Assembly (NCBI GenBank): GCA_963556495.2
Contig: OY747710.1
Location: 1,526,001-1,590,000 of the forward strand
Source: Valencia hispanica
Taxonomy: Eukaryota > Chordata > Actinopteri > Cyprinodontiformes > Valenciidae
Length of the DNA: 64,000 nucleotides
Reading direction: 5' to 3'
In this document: in pieces, positions 23,271-35,183 of the stretch
Layout of the letters: each line of letters starts with the position of its first letter
Position numbering within the stretch: the stretch's first letter is position 1
The notes under the pieces: model-generated
What the model saw: only the letters and a program-made list of their open reading frames with translations
Database searches by the model: none
What the model was told of the DNA's origin: nothing
Position numbers and translations under genes: made by a program

Positions 23271-24099
23271 TTTCGGGGAACTCAAGGCTGCGAATCTGTG
23301 GGCCTGCCGGCACCGAACGACACAGCAGTCACAACTGAAGTCATGACACTCGAGGTGAAGTGTGTTCCCCTATCTGAGTCAATGGAGATGGGAAGCCCCC
23401 AGTGGCTGAAAACAGGGTTTAGTAAAAGACATTTGACATTTTAGGGGTAGAGGTCAAATTCCACCTCCCTTATCACCCACAGTCATCAGGTCAAGTTGAT
23501 AGGATGAACCGTACCATCGTGAGCATGCTGAAGAAATATGTCAGCAGCACCGGAAAGGACTGGGACATAAAACTTCCCTTGGTCTTGATGGCCATCAGGT
23601 CTACCCCCCAACAATCCACAGGGGTTACCCCCTGTGAGATGATGATGGGCAGACGGATGCCCCTCCCACTACATCTACTCTACCACCCAGAGGACATTAG
23701 TGTGACCACAGCACTCACAGCTCACCATTACGTTGCAGATCTAAGAGAGTACCTTAGATCCACCTTTGTCTGGGCCCAGAAGAACTTGGAAGCCAGCGCA
23801 CAAGGCTCTAAGGCCTACTCTGATAAAAAGGCAACTGAATTTGAGGTGGGTGACAAGGTTTTCTATTTTCATTTCGCCCAGCCAACAGGATGGTCCAGAA
23901 AGTTTCTCGCAAATTGGACTGGCCCCTTTGAAATCGTGGGTAAACTCTTGCCCGTGGCCTACAGATTAAGGGTTTCAAAACCAAGGCAGAACCCAGCATA
24001 CAAATCGGTTCATGCCAACGAAATAAAGCCATATGTCAAACCCTGCTCCCCAAGAGCAGAGCCAGTCTCCCCACCAGAGGTGGGAGACACCAGTGCATA

Positions 24100-26483
24100 A
24101 TGATAGCAGACAGGTGCATGCGGTAAACTCACCCTGGCAAACCACTAACAAAACCAGCCGTAAATCCACTTTAGTAATCAAACCCTCTCTGTTGCAGGAT
24201 GGAGGCCTTCTGGATATTTGGCATCATCTGGGCTCATCAGTTGCACAACAAACCGGAATGGTAGAATTAGGACCACCGACCGGCACATTCCTACAGTATA
24301 CCCCAGGCCTGCTCATCACCCACAGCAGACTCCATACACAACGAATCTTTGTGCGCCTGGACCCGTGGGATGTGTACCGCAAACACATGCGGCCTCCCCC
24401 TCAGCTCACTGAGGGAAGACAACAACTATCTCTGGCCCTTAACACCATTAAACATGCCAAAGTCAGCACAACTTACATCTTAAAACAACTGCAAAAGTTC
24501 ATAGTTCTGGAAGAAGACCTCAGTGGCAGCAAACGACCGAAAAGATTCTTAGGTGGCCTGATCACGACAGCGACCGCGTCAGGATCCTTATTCTCAATTG
24601 GACTCTCTGCGGCAAACACTGTCAGCTTGAAAACACTTCAGAGACGCGTAACCGAACTAGAGGACGAAATGCCAGAAATCCTACAGAAACTCCTCCTTCA
24701 ACAGAGACTGTTAGAAGCACAATCTAAAACCCTTCAAGGCACAATGGTGACTGTCAATCTACATTCTACTCTAATTAACAACACCCTGCATGCCCTGCAA
24801 GCTCTCTCAGAGATTTTGAAAAATGACTTGATGTACACACAGGTGGTGAGGGATTTAATGCAGGATCTTATTAGAGAAGTTGGTTCATCTGTAGACAGTC
24901 TGGTGGAAGGACGAATTCCTACGTATTTAGTTCCCTTAGAACTTGTTGAAAATATTCTCAAAACCACCATTACAAACACATTGCAACCCTCACAAATTCA
25001 CCTGGCATACAGCTTGGGTAGTGCAATTCCCATTTTTGTTAATCCAGATAATTTTGAACTTGGATTCATGCTTAAAGCTACATTGTGTAATTGTGTAAGA
25101 ACTTCTCCCATCTAGCGGTGAAACAACCAACTGAATATTACGTTCTAGCCCCACCTCACACCCCCCCATTTCAGAGCACGTTTTAACTCCTTCAGTGGCC
25201 GTTTCATGCCAGGTTTAACATGGCTTCCAGTACTACGACTTCGTCTAGTGTTCCTTCCAGTGATGAGGTTACTTTAGAAAACTACATTGCATTTAGTTAT
25301 ATAGTCAGACGTCTGCCGCGTCGCGAGTAGACAATCTCCCTCTGGCATTCGTCACGGTGCAACTGAGTTTAGCCAAAGCGCGAAAGGCGTAGCTAGAATT
25401 TCCAGGAATGTCCCTCGTTGGTGAATGTATTTCAAAGATGGAGGCTCAACATGGATTCAGCCATTCGTGCGACTCGATCGTATGTATTTTAAATAGCAAA
25501 TTCTACACTTACGAGAATACTTTCATTAGTAGGTGGAAGTAATTACACATGAATGAACACATATTTTTGAAAGAACAAAGGGGTTTTTGCTAAGAATTAA
25601 TTCAAAAATATACTTAATGTAGCTTTAACCTTCCCATCATTGAAAGGATGAATATATATATAGGCTTAAATCGGTGTTAAATGTTGGGTTTTGGAAAGGT
25701 GACACCCACCTACATTTAAAAACCCCATCCATACTAGCCTACCATGACAACGATCCCAAACTTTACCTAGCTCCAAACCTAGATCTATGCACCAAAACTA
25801 AAGATCTCCACTGGGTGTGCCCAAGTAACCCGTTCATTAGAGATGTAACTGATTTCCTCTGTGGTTTGAGGGATGACGCCCCTCAACAAAATTGTCAAGC
25901 TACAATGAGATTAAAAGATGCAGGTATGGAAACCAAAGTTGAACGTGCAGGTAACCGATGGCTAGTGAGCACACCAGTAGCAGAAGCTTTGATGTCATAT
26001 GATCAACATGACACGGTCACCAAGGTAAAGTTGCTAAACCAAACTATGTTACTCAATATCCCACAAGGGAGAGTAGTTCACATAGGAGACACAATCCTCC
26101 ATCTTCTTGACCTCGACAGACATGACACTGAGATCGAGATCATGGATGCATTTAACGGGTATAATGTCACGATTGATACAGAAATTGAGAAACAACTTTT
26201 GGAGGAGGGGACCAAATTGATTAAATTCAGCCTCACCCCTACGGACTTGACTTTGACCCCCCCTCCCTTGCTTTCCCAAGAAAGCTGATTGGACAGAAAC
26301 ACACACCTTGACATTCACAGTAATTGCACCTGTAATTGGGTGGGTCTTCACAGCGTTGATGGCTTACACCGCCTACAGGCAGGTCATACAATTGCAAGCA
26401 AGACTCGACTCCATGACATTTCTCACACCACAATTCATAGCTTCCCCCGGTCCCAAAGCACAAGCTGGTGCCAGTGCCTGACG
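24100..26483 (+). pseudogene. Retroviral envelope-like region, split and frameshifted
   Basis: Part 1 (frame 24033-25115) overlaps the end of integrase in another frame. It contains a furin-type site RPKR at about 24535-24546, followed by a Gly/Ala/Thr-rich hydrophobic stretch like a fusion peptide, then a heptad-like helical region. Part 2 (25674-26288) continues the ectodomain after a 549-bp MITE (25076-25624). A hydrophobic membrane-spanning stretch and short tail lie in a third frame at about 26290-26483. In retroviruses this protein mediates binding and membrane fusion. No CX6CC motif was found, so it may belong to a less common env class. It is inactive: MITE plus at least one frameshift. 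Confidence 0.7.
25076..25624. mobile_element. TTAA-target MITE splitting env
   Basis: 549 bp with inverted ends AGCTACATT (25076) and AATGTAGCT (25624). TTAA is duplicated at 25072-25075 and 25625-25628. No coding capacity. TTAA duplication is typical of piggyBac-type transposition, so it is probably a non-autonomous piggyBac-like element. Env-like coding stops at its left edge and resumes soon after its right edge. Confidence 0.75.
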
Positions 26484-26811
26484 GGAGCTACACATTCATG
26501 CCTTCACCCCATTTCATACTTAAAGCAGTGATGTGAATCATGAAGTATGACGATATCGAAAGGGGGTCGATTTGTTTGTTTTAATTAACTTTTTTTGTAT
26601 TTTTCTTTATCTTGGTGTGATTTTACTTTCTGTTGGTTGTTTCTTACAATTATATATATTTTAGTAGAGTAGATTAGCCTCTACCCAGACTAGGTTAGCC
26701 GCTATCCAGACTCAATTCGGATCAGTGGACCCAGTATAGCTCCAAAGGCTGTAAACTGCATTTCCATTCGTCACAATTTAGGGGGGAATGCTCTGACCAG
26801 ATTTTGGATTT

Positions 26812-27031
26812 AATGGACTGAACTGTTACACCTTTCCCACTGAAGGACAGCGACATTCTTGGACGTAATGGACTGAACTGTTACACCTTGCCCGCTGAAG
26901 GACAGCGACATTCTTGTACGTAATGGACTGAACTGTTACACCTTGCCCGCTGAAGGACAGCGACATTCTTGTACGTAATGGACTGAACTGTTACACCTTG
27001 CCCGCTGAAGGACAGCGACATTCTTGAACAT
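26812..27031 (+). repeat. 55-bp tandem repeat, four copies, before the polypurine tract
   Basis: Units start at 26812, 26867, 26922 and 26977, exactly 55 bp apart, each beginning AATGGACTGAACTGTTACAC. A partial fifth start is at 27032. Copies differ by only a few bases. It lies between env and the 3' LTR. Confidence 0.9.
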
Positions 27032-27089
27032 AATGGACAATGAACCTGGTTCTAGCTCCAAAGACTGAACAGTGCGCATTCTTTAAAAC

Positions 27090-27100
27090 TAAAAGGGGGA
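27090..27100 (+). promoter_or_regulatory. Polypurine tract
   Basis: TAAAAGGGGGA directly abuts the TG start of the 3' LTR, as expected for the plus-strand DNA primer of retroelements. A second purine tract, TTTAGGGGGGAA at about 26778-26789, could be a central or older tract. Confidence 0.7.
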
Positions 27101-28031
27101 TGTTGAGGCTATCGCCTTTTACTGAATGAACTGCATCTCCCAGCATCTGTTGCGCCGCCCTCAACCCATTGCCATTGGTCTGTGGCCAGTGATGACATCA
27201 CAGAGTTCATAAAGGGGGCGCAAAAACTAAAATTATCGTCTTTTGGTTCCTACCCGCGGAGCCGCAAGGAGACGCTTTACTTCACTGCTAGCAAACTTTC
27301 CCCTTTTTCGTTCAAACCTGCTGGACCAGGAAGAACTCCCCTTTTTAAACTTCGAAGTGAACCGGCCAAGCAAACAGACTTCCCGTCCATGCAACCAGGG
27401 AGTCCGCTGGCCTCTGAGTTCAATTGAAATAGGCCTGAGTCCCTCAGCGCCTAAAATTGGACGTCCGCTTTCTGACCTCGGTTTTGCGCAAACCGCTCCT
27501 TTAAACTGGACACTCTCAGGCCGTTCTTTGTCGTGGACTGGGAAGAGAGTCATCACCAAGTAGGATAAACCTGGTTTATCTCTGTGGGTCTGGGTAGAGG
27601 AGATTTAGGTTCAAAAGGTTAGATCCCATCTTCTGTTGGTTGATCTAAGTTTGTGAACTTGTGAACCACTGTTATTCTTGGTCGCCTGGCGTCGCTGTAC
27701 GCCGACCCTGAATGTTTGCATGCTTTGTGTTTTATTATTTTACTTGGTTGCAACCAGAAGCAGTATATTATATTGTATTATTTCCCGGCTTGTTATATTG
27801 TTCGCTGCGGTCGGCGCGTGTCTGTTTAGACAGGTCATGTGGCCTACGTGGATTCCTTTTTTCTGTCATCCCCTTTTTTCCTTTTGTCCAAGCCACCATT
27901 GCTAATTAAAACTAGCCTTTGTTGAATCGCCACACAGCCTTTCTTTGTCTCCCTTTTGAGCCAATCGCGCCAACTGATAACATTTGAGTTATTGATGGTA
28001 TTGAGGGTGTAAGCTAAACTCCCCTCATTCG
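27101..28031 (+). repeat. 3' LTR of the retroviral element
   Basis: Begins TGTTGAGGC right after the polypurine tract. It matches the truncated 5' LTR from 27213 onward. The 3' edge is set where the two copies stop matching; a clear CA end and target duplication could not be defined. Matching with the 5' LTR by eye is about 94%, so the insertion is old. Confidence 0.78.
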
Positions 28032-29217
28032 TATCTCAATTCTGAGATTGGTGCCCCGATGATCTTTAATAAACAGGTTAAACTCGAACGTCATCAATAA
28101 CTATATTAATATTAATTTATTGATTATAATTATTGATGCTCAGAAAAACCATACACTTTTTAAAATTAATAGTTACAACACAGGTCTGTTCCGTCAGAGG
28201 ATGGGTTTTATATTTGGCCAGATCTGCGTCTGGAAAGAATAATGGAGAATAAATAGATTGTTTGCAGAAGTCCATACATTAAGCATTAAGTCTTGGGTTT
28301 TGCATTTTGCACAATTACAATATCCTTCATTATGTGCGATAGCCACATTAGCATGCCCAAATCTAAATATAACATAGCGCTCTTCTTCTTCTTCTTCTGA
28401 TTTTATGCAAAACTTGAGATGCATTACCAGCACCTGCTGCTCTTAAAAATCTGTATATCGTCTTAAAAACTACATCCCCCGTACCACTTTGTACAATTAC
28501 TTTTTTAATTATTAACTGAACTCTCTTTTTCTCTAGCTTAGATTTGAGTATTTACCTCTGCTGTCTACATTTTTCACAATCTAACATTACATTTTTAAAT
28601 GTCTCCTCCTTCCCACAAAAATCACAATTCTCTGTCCCATGCCTATTCTTCTGTTAAGTGTACTATTTATTTCAGTATAGCCATATCTTATTCTTGAAAT
28701 TATATATGCATGTAATTTATTGTTTATGATTTACATGGAACAAACAACTGCAACATTTTTTTTAAATTGCTCGAAATGACTTGAAATTCAGAGTTTATGA
28801 CTTGGGAAATGACTTGAAACGTTCATGTCTTGACTTGAGACTTGACTCAGACTTGAGGATAATGACTTGCGACTTACTTGAGACTTGTAAAACAATGACT
28901 TGGTCCCACCTCTGGCTGTTTCTCTGCCTTATCATTCATTAGACTATTATCTACACAAGAAGTGATAATGTAGCTTCTTCATAAATACAGAATAGAAGGA
29001 GCTGCTTCAAAAGCAGGGCCGGATTACAATCACTGATAAATCAATGACTGATTTAACATTTTGACCGATGATTGTCTGGGAGGAAACAATCAGAGTATAC
29101 CACTAGAATAAACTAGACTACAGCACTGATTAAATCAACAGTTTTACTTTTGTTCCGCTGTCTTGACTGGGACTGAGCTGCCTCGGTGGAGGTCTGCGCT
29201 CTCCGAGAGCTTTTCTA
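28032..29217. other. Non-coding hinge sequence with a dispersed repeat
   Basis: AT-rich with no gene seen. 28770-28915 is a run of 'gacttga' motifs ending 'ggtcccacctctgg', which reversed begins CAGAGGTGGGACC; this is a common fish DNA-transposon-derived repeat. A primer-site-like TGGTGCCCCGA lies at 28059, but nothing around it supports a second retroviral element. Confidence 0.45.
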
Positions 29218-29680
29218 AACTCAGCAAAAAAAGAAACGTCCCTTTTTCAGGACTGTGTATTTCAACAATAATGTTGTAAAAATCCAAATAACTTTACAAA
29301 TCTTCATTGTAAAGGGTTTAAACAATGTTTTCCATGCATGTTCAATTAACCACAATCAATTAATTAACATGCACCTGTGGAATGGTCGTTAAGACCTTAA
29401 CAGCTTACAGAAAGTAGGCATTTAAGGTCACAGTTCTAAGAACGCAGGACAGTAAAGAGACTTGTCTGCCGACTGTGAAAAACACCCAAAGAAAGATGCC
29501 CAGGGTCCGTGCTCATCTGCGTGAACGTGCATTAGGCATGCTCCAGGGAGGCATGAGGACTGTTGATGTGGCTAATGTCCGCACTGTGAGACGCCTAAGA
29601 CAGCGCTACAGGGAGAGAGGAAGGACAGCTGATCATCCTCGCAGTGGAAGACCACGTGTAACAACACCTGCACGGGGTTT
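29218..29680 (+). mobile_element. Truncated Tc1-like transposon, 5' half
   Basis: Starts with a terminal repeat (AACTCAGCAAAAAAAGAAAC). The frame at 29475 (MKNTQRKMPRVRAHLRERAL...) gives the N-terminal DNA-binding helix-turn-helix part of a Tc1-family transposase. About seven residues appear deleted around VDVAN/VRTVRR. The catalytic DDE domain and right terminal repeat are gone. Sequence switches to L2 LINE 3' DNA at about 29681. Confidence 0.75.
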
Positions 29681-29922
29681 GAGAAGACAGAGCAGAAACA
29701 CAGAAGATCTGATATAAGAGAACTTTCTATGTTACAGACAGTAAAAAGTTGATAACAGGACACAGTGGATGTTCAGTTACTGGGAGGATCATCCCAGTTG
29801 ATGCCCCCCGTCCAACAGGGCATTGCAGCCAAGCAGGATACCAGACCAGGTATATCTTCTATGGAGAGAAAAACACTGAGAGAAAACAAAGTTAAAAGTC
29901 GAAAAAGACAATAATGGACAAT
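29681..29922. repeat. L2 LINE 3'-region fragment
   Basis: Closely matches 41463-41700 of the L2 in the right arm ('tttgagaagacagagcag' to 'aaaacaaagtta'). It bridges the Tc1 remnant and gene C and has replaced the 5' part of gene C. Confidence 0.7.
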
Positions 29923-29923
29923 A

Positions 29924-30956
29924 ATGGTCGCCAGCATGACATCATGCTGCTGAAGCTTCTGAAACCAATAACCAATATCACACCTGTCAAGCTGCCAAAA
30001 TGTGGAAATAAAAGAAGTCTTCTAAACTGTTTAAGCTGTAGCAAAGATGATCCTCATCTTCAAATGTAAGTGTGTCTGATAAATCTTTAACCAGTTTATC
30101 TTCCCTCAGATGTGATAGAGAGTTTTTCCAGCCTAGCTCTCCTCCAGAGCTGCTGTCCTGCAGCTTTAAGAGATTTATCTCTGCTTCATCTCACCTGAGT
30201 CAGTTAATTAGACTCTGTAGAGCCTGAACCCAGGATCCTGAGGTGATTCACACATTTAGCTCAGGTGTGTTGGATCTAAAAGCTGCAGGACACCATCTGA
30301 GGACTGGAGATGGACCTGTCCTATATATCTGCTTTCTGTTCTTTCATGTTATGTGACTCATAAAATTTTAAATTGTCTCTCTACGTTGTTCTCCTTTTTC
30401 ACACATTATCCTCATTGTTTCAGAGGTGATACAGTTCAGCTTGCAGGAGAGGCATCAACACAACACTACCCTAATTATACTCGAAGTGAGAGAAATGTTC
30501 ACATGATGAGATCTAAATCTTTGCTTCATTTCTGTCTCTATGTCCACAGAGACGATTGAGTTAATAACATGTTTTTGATTCTCATGTTTTTCTGCAGTAA
30601 CTGATGCTCCTATTCCACCAAATCTTCAATGTGTAGACATGAATGTTGTTGATTGTCCAGGACGTTACCCCTACGAACATGTATTCTGTGCTTCAGCACA
30701 TCATAAGGACGCATGTAAAGTAAGTTTTTTTCTTCTCATTTCTCTGCTCAATGATCAGAAGTCACTTCTGTTATTAATAAATAAATAACGATTCATTTTC
30801 CTACAGGGCGACTCTGGTGGAGGAGTGCTGTACAACAACAAGATTTATGGCGTGATTTCCTTCACTGGAAATGGAACACATGCATGTCAGAGTCCAGTTG
30901 GAATTATGGATGTCTGCGGCTACCGGGATTGGATAAAGAAAATTACCGCAGTTTAA
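29924..30956 (+). pseudogene. Gene C: trypsin-fold serine protease, 3' part only
   Basis: Exon 3 remnant 29924-30065 (RQHDIMLLKL with Asp102), exon 4 30424-30485, exon 5 30598-30719 (DACK with Asp189 and Cys191) and exon 6 30807-30956 (GDSGGG, stop 30954-30956). All splice borders are GT/AG and phases match gene A. Exons 1 and 2, with signal peptide, activation site and His57, are missing, replaced by a Tc1/L2 junction. Exon 6 equals gene B base for base. Its exon 3 end is the intact form that shows the 2-nt loss in gene B. No product with a full triad can be made. Confidence 0.85.
30130..30323. repeat. MITE-like repeat in intron 3 of gene C
   Basis: Mirror copy of 11684-11873, in the same intron. 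Confidence 0.6.
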
Positions 30957-30972
30957 AAAAAAAGAAAAGGGG

Positions 30973-30978
30973 AATAAA
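30973..30978 (+). promoter_or_regulatory. Polyadenylation signal of gene C
   Basis: AATAAA 17 bp after the stop codon, mirrored at gene B. Confidence 0.6.
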
Positions 30979-31397
30979 GTGTCAAAATTTAAAAATGTCC
31001 TCTAAGATATAATTTATTAATGTATGTTCATTAGTTTGATCCAGTGGTTTATAGAATTAAGATAAATTAATATTTTGCCTTTTCTCACTTGACCTTGACC
31101 TCTCTGTGAGAACCAGGAACGGCGCCTCCTCTGTCCCATAAACGAATAATCAATAAATGAATGAAAAAGAAACATTTCCTGGCTGTTGTCTGATCAGATC
31201 TTTACATTCACGGTTGAGTTTGTTAATTTGATATTTTCCAGTGAGTCTCAGAATGGGGCCTGACTTTAAATCAGACGTCATGAATATGTGAAGAGAAACA
31301 CCAGAAGTGGTTTATTCCTCTGTTTTTATCTTACATCAGAAATGAACATTAAACAAACAGGAAACAGTTAATAATTTACAGCCTGCTTCAGAATGGT

Positions 31398-31437
31398 TTT
31401 ATCTGGAACCTCAGAGAAATCTGAGGTTCCAGATAAA
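31398..31437. repeat. Hairpin, right-arm copy
   Basis: Same 18-bp perfect stem as 10565-10604, with loop GAAA. Confidence 0.7.
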
Positions 31438-32479
31438 GGGATCACTTCTGTCCCAGGGATCTCTCTAGGGGCCCCCACTGTTCATCATAGATGAAAACAT
31501 TACTATATGTCACATTACGCTGTAGCTTCTCTCTCATATATGGACCCTTTAGTAACAGTAATAAATATTATTATGAATTTCTTCGTATTGCAAACGACAA
31601 CTAATTGAAATGACATGTATTTTGTATTGGTGCTTTATAAACTGAATTGAAATGAACTAATCATTATGATAACAGAAAAATTGAGAAAAATGGAAAAAAT
31701 AAAAAATATCATGAATTCAATCAACATTCAGAAAAGTGATTGGAAAAGTATAAAGTTATTTAGTTTCACTTCTTATCCAGATCAAATCTGATGAACAAAA
31801 CTATTTGTCTTCATCATTCTCTAGTATTACTTTTTATTTATTTCTTTATTTATTCTTGTGTTAATGTTTTCACAACAGTTATTACAATTAATAAAGGAGT
31901 TTTCCTCAATTACAAAACAAAAAATTTCCAAGGGCAGAAATGAAGTAAACTCCTTTAATTTTTTGTGTGAAATGTAACTTAAAAATCGATTTTCTGGGAA
32001 GAGATCCATTAAGAAACTCACATTTATTCTGACTGAAAATAGCTAACCCATCAGCCTGCAGCTCCAGTCCTGCAGCATCTGGATGCATCCCTGCTCCAAC
32101 ACACCTGGATCAAGTGAGCTGTTCCTCTGCAGAACCTGCTGATTTGCAGAGGAGATGCTTCAGCCTCTTAATTGATCCCTGGGCTCTAATCCCTCCCAGG
32201 TGGATCACATCAGGTGTCCAGGATTAGAATATCATTACTCAGCATTTTAAAGCAGGTTTACCCCATTTAAACCTGAGACATTCAGTTTGGTGCTCCTGTT
32301 GAAGAGGGAGAGTCTGTTTAGCTGTTTCTCTCCTAGATGAAGCCACTGAAGGAGCTGCTGCTGTTAACGCTCCGCTTTCTCTAACTTAGAAAGTATTCCT
32401 GGTTCAGTTCCTCTGTTCTGTGTCTCTGCTCTGTGTTCTTGAACCCCCAGACGGTCGAGGCAGATGGCCGCTCCTACTG

Positions 32480-32655
32480 AGCCAGATACTGGTTCTGGTT
32501 CTGGTTCTGCTGGAGGTTTCTTCCTGTTAAAGGGGAGTTTTTCCTCTCCACTGTCGCTACATGCTTGCTCAGTATGAGGGATTGCTGCAAATCAGGGACT
32601 AGAAGCAATCTGCTAGACATTGTTATAAAACTTTTTACCAATTTGCATAATAAAC
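32480..32655. repeat. L2 LINE 3'-end fragment, right arm
   Basis: Plus-strand sequence 'aggtttcttcctgttaaagg' and 'ttgctcagtatgaggg' is the reverse of the L2 3' region at 41350-41410. It ends at an AATAAACTGAACTTGA tail near 32655. It matches the left-arm fragment for the first part, then follows a different internal deletion. Confidence 0.65.
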
Positions 32656-32809
32656 TGAACTTGACTGCCTTATTTGACCATAACAATAAGGCTGAAATGT
32701 AAATATTGAACTTGGAATCTGTGTCTTTGATTAGATGATATATTTCTATGTATATATTTTTAAAGGCCTTGAGGGGCTTTAAGCTAAACTGAAATAAATT
32801 AGGATCCAG

Positions 32810-33010
32810 AAAGCTGCCTGAGGCCTTCAGTAGGATGAATAGAGTAGCTCATGAGTCCAGAAGCAGATTTAAAGGTCCTCAAAAATTAGAAATCAGTCAT
32901 TACTGCAGGTGGAGAACATCCAACACAGCTGCAACAGATAAAGAGCCGGACCTCTGGAGTAATGTTCTTTGGACACATGAGACTAAAACTGAATTATTTG
33001 GACACCAGAA
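32810..33010 (+). pseudogene. Decayed Tc1-like transposase fragment
   Basis: The frame at 32835 includes WSNVLWTHETKTELFGHQ. In Tc1 transposases this segment normally reads VLWTDETK with the first catalytic Asp; here it is His. Only about 60 residues resemble the family. A relic of an unrelated older Tc1 copy. Confidence 0.55.
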
Positions 33011-33039
33011 CCAAATAACACCATTGGCCCCTCTGGCCA

Positions 33040-33165
33040 ACACCAGTAGGCGGGTAGATGAAGTGTTTTGCCCAAGGACACAACGACATGTAACAGGAAG
33101 CAAGAATCGAACCCACGAATTCTGGGTCACAGGCCGACAACTCTACCACTGACCTACAGTCACCC
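33040..33165 (-). repeat. tRNA-derived SINE fragment
   Basis: On the minus strand 'ggtcagtggtagagttg' resembles an A box and 'gggttcgattc' a B box, followed by 'cttgggcaaaacacttc'. This is a familiar fish SINE/simple-repeat partner. The body lacks tRNA cloverleaf pairing, so it is not a tRNA gene. Confidence 0.5.
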
Positions 33166-33169
33166 TTAT

Positions 33170-33594
33170 ATAACGACGTTATGCTGCTGAAAAGTGACGT
33201 TCAGATATTGATAAGCCACTGGGGAAAACATCATTATGTTATAAAAGCTGACTATGGGAAAATAACATTTTGGAATAAAAATTGATGGAACTAAATAAAA
33301 ATGGTTAAAAATGTATTTCTATTACTAGGAATAAAATTACAGTAAAATATTTTTTATATTAGACTAATAAATACATTTTTAAAGGGAAATTGCAAATTTC
33401 ACAATTTCATTATCACATTATGTATTTGTCTATTATTCATCCATAAAGATATTAATTTCATAATGTTTTATTCATTTAGTTTTGAGCAGTTTGAGGTGCC
33501 ATAGCCTCCAAAGCGGAAGGGACTGAAAACGGCTCCTTTATTAACAGACTGACCAACAGATGGCGCTATCACATCATGGAAATAACTGAAAATG
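33170..33594. other. AT-rich non-coding stretch
   Basis: No gene, known repeat or inverted match to the left arm is seen. Confidence 0.4.
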
Positions 33595-33595
33595 G

Positions 33596-34465
<870 letters not shown>

Positions 34466-35183
34466 ACGTGTCCTGTTTGGCAGTGTGGAGCTCAGAATTG
34501 GTGTCTGAGTACCAAGTAGAAGCCCAACAGATTTACTTTCACAAGCGGAGCAGTACAGCTTTTGCTATAGTACTCCACTTGATTTATGTGTGAAAAATCT
34601 TTATTATGAATTGTTGGGGGTTTTATTTTTCTGATGTTATGGACACGGAGACGGAAAATTAAGGAGAAGAAAGAAGGAAGATGAAGAAGAAAAGTAGGAA
34701 ACAAAAAGTCATGAGAGAGGGTGAGTTGAAAATACAAGAGAGGAAGGGGAACAAAGAAAACACAGGAAGACATTGAAGTCTGCCTCCATACCCACAGGAC
34801 GGCAGAGAGAGGGGGAAAACAAAACAAAACATGAAAAAGGAACATCGACAAAACCAACCAAACATTGTGAACTAAGAATTACACAACCACATCACACAAA
34901 AATAGATATAAAAATACAACAACAATGTCACAGAAAAACTCATGGTACCGATTAATCAAGCTCTAGTAATGATAACCTCAGCCCAAGAATATATCCTTAA
35001 ACACCAGAGACCCCACATCTATGTGTGTGTGTTAGCATGCTGGTGCATATAAGGTTTCTCCATAAGAGTGTTCGATAGTTGGTGTGAGAAGACATCAATC
35101 CGTCTCCCAGGAATCGATGCAGACATGAAGGAGATCGGAGCAGGAGCCGGGGGCCCAGGGGCACCCCACCCCCCAGCAGGGAG

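Larger units (their letters stand above)
19226..23298 (-). mobile_element. Near full-length L2-type LINE within retroviral integrase
   Basis: Minus strand, about 4.07 kb. The 3' end lies at 19226 with a short AAGG tail and the conserved 'tttgtatagcacac' 3' region. It carries an ORF1 with an esterase-like domain (22397-23270) and ORF2 with endonuclease plus RT (19416-22393). It separates TTCACCAAATGG from the rest of the integrase core. It inserted after the retroviral element was in place. Each ORF is broken, but this is the most complete L2 in the window. Confidence 0.88.
18695..24100 (+). pseudogene. Retroviral integrase, split by an L2 LINE
   Basis: The N-terminal part (18695-19225) has an HHCC zinc-binding pattern ([18 protein letters not shown] ... 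CLTCC) and the first catalytic Asp in PIDWVGP. It is cut by the L2 at 19226-23298. Sequence resumes at about 23298 (LPAPNDTAV), then is degraded until 23445. The C-terminal half of the catalytic core and the C-terminal domain follow (23450-24100), including SSGQVDRMNRT. There the usual catalytic Glu (VER) appears as Asp. The segment with the second catalytic Asp is not found. Integration activity is impossible for this copy. Confidence 0.82.
12638..28031 (+). mobile_element. Env-bearing endogenous retrovirus-like element, decayed
   Basis: Order on the plus strand: 5' LTR, leader with repeats, possible gag remnant, reverse transcriptase, RNase H, integrase, env-like region, tandem repeat, polypurine tract, 3' LTR. 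About 15.4 kb, of which ~4.07 kb is an inserted L2 LINE (19226-23298) and 549 bp an inserted MITE (25076-25624). All open regions are frameshifted, so no gene is intact. It fills most of the spacer between the palindrome arms. A retroviral class could not be assigned: the RT has YVDD and a 'PFGYSNSPAEF' style motif, and no CX6CC envelope motif was found. Replication-competent function is excluded by the many breaks. Confidence 0.85.

Noticed and set aside
26812..27031. CRISPR-like array
   Set aside because: The repeats are contiguous 55-bp tandem units with no spacers, in a eukaryotic retroelement.
28059..28076. Primer-binding-site-like TGGTGCCCCGA after the 3' LTR
   Set aside because: A primer site belongs after a 5' LTR, and no retroviral coding sequence follows. 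Chance or a remnant of a lost second element cannot be told apart.
33040..33165. Possible tRNA gene on the minus strand
   Set aside because: A and B boxes are present but no cloverleaf or anticodon stem can be formed; a SINE fragment fits better.
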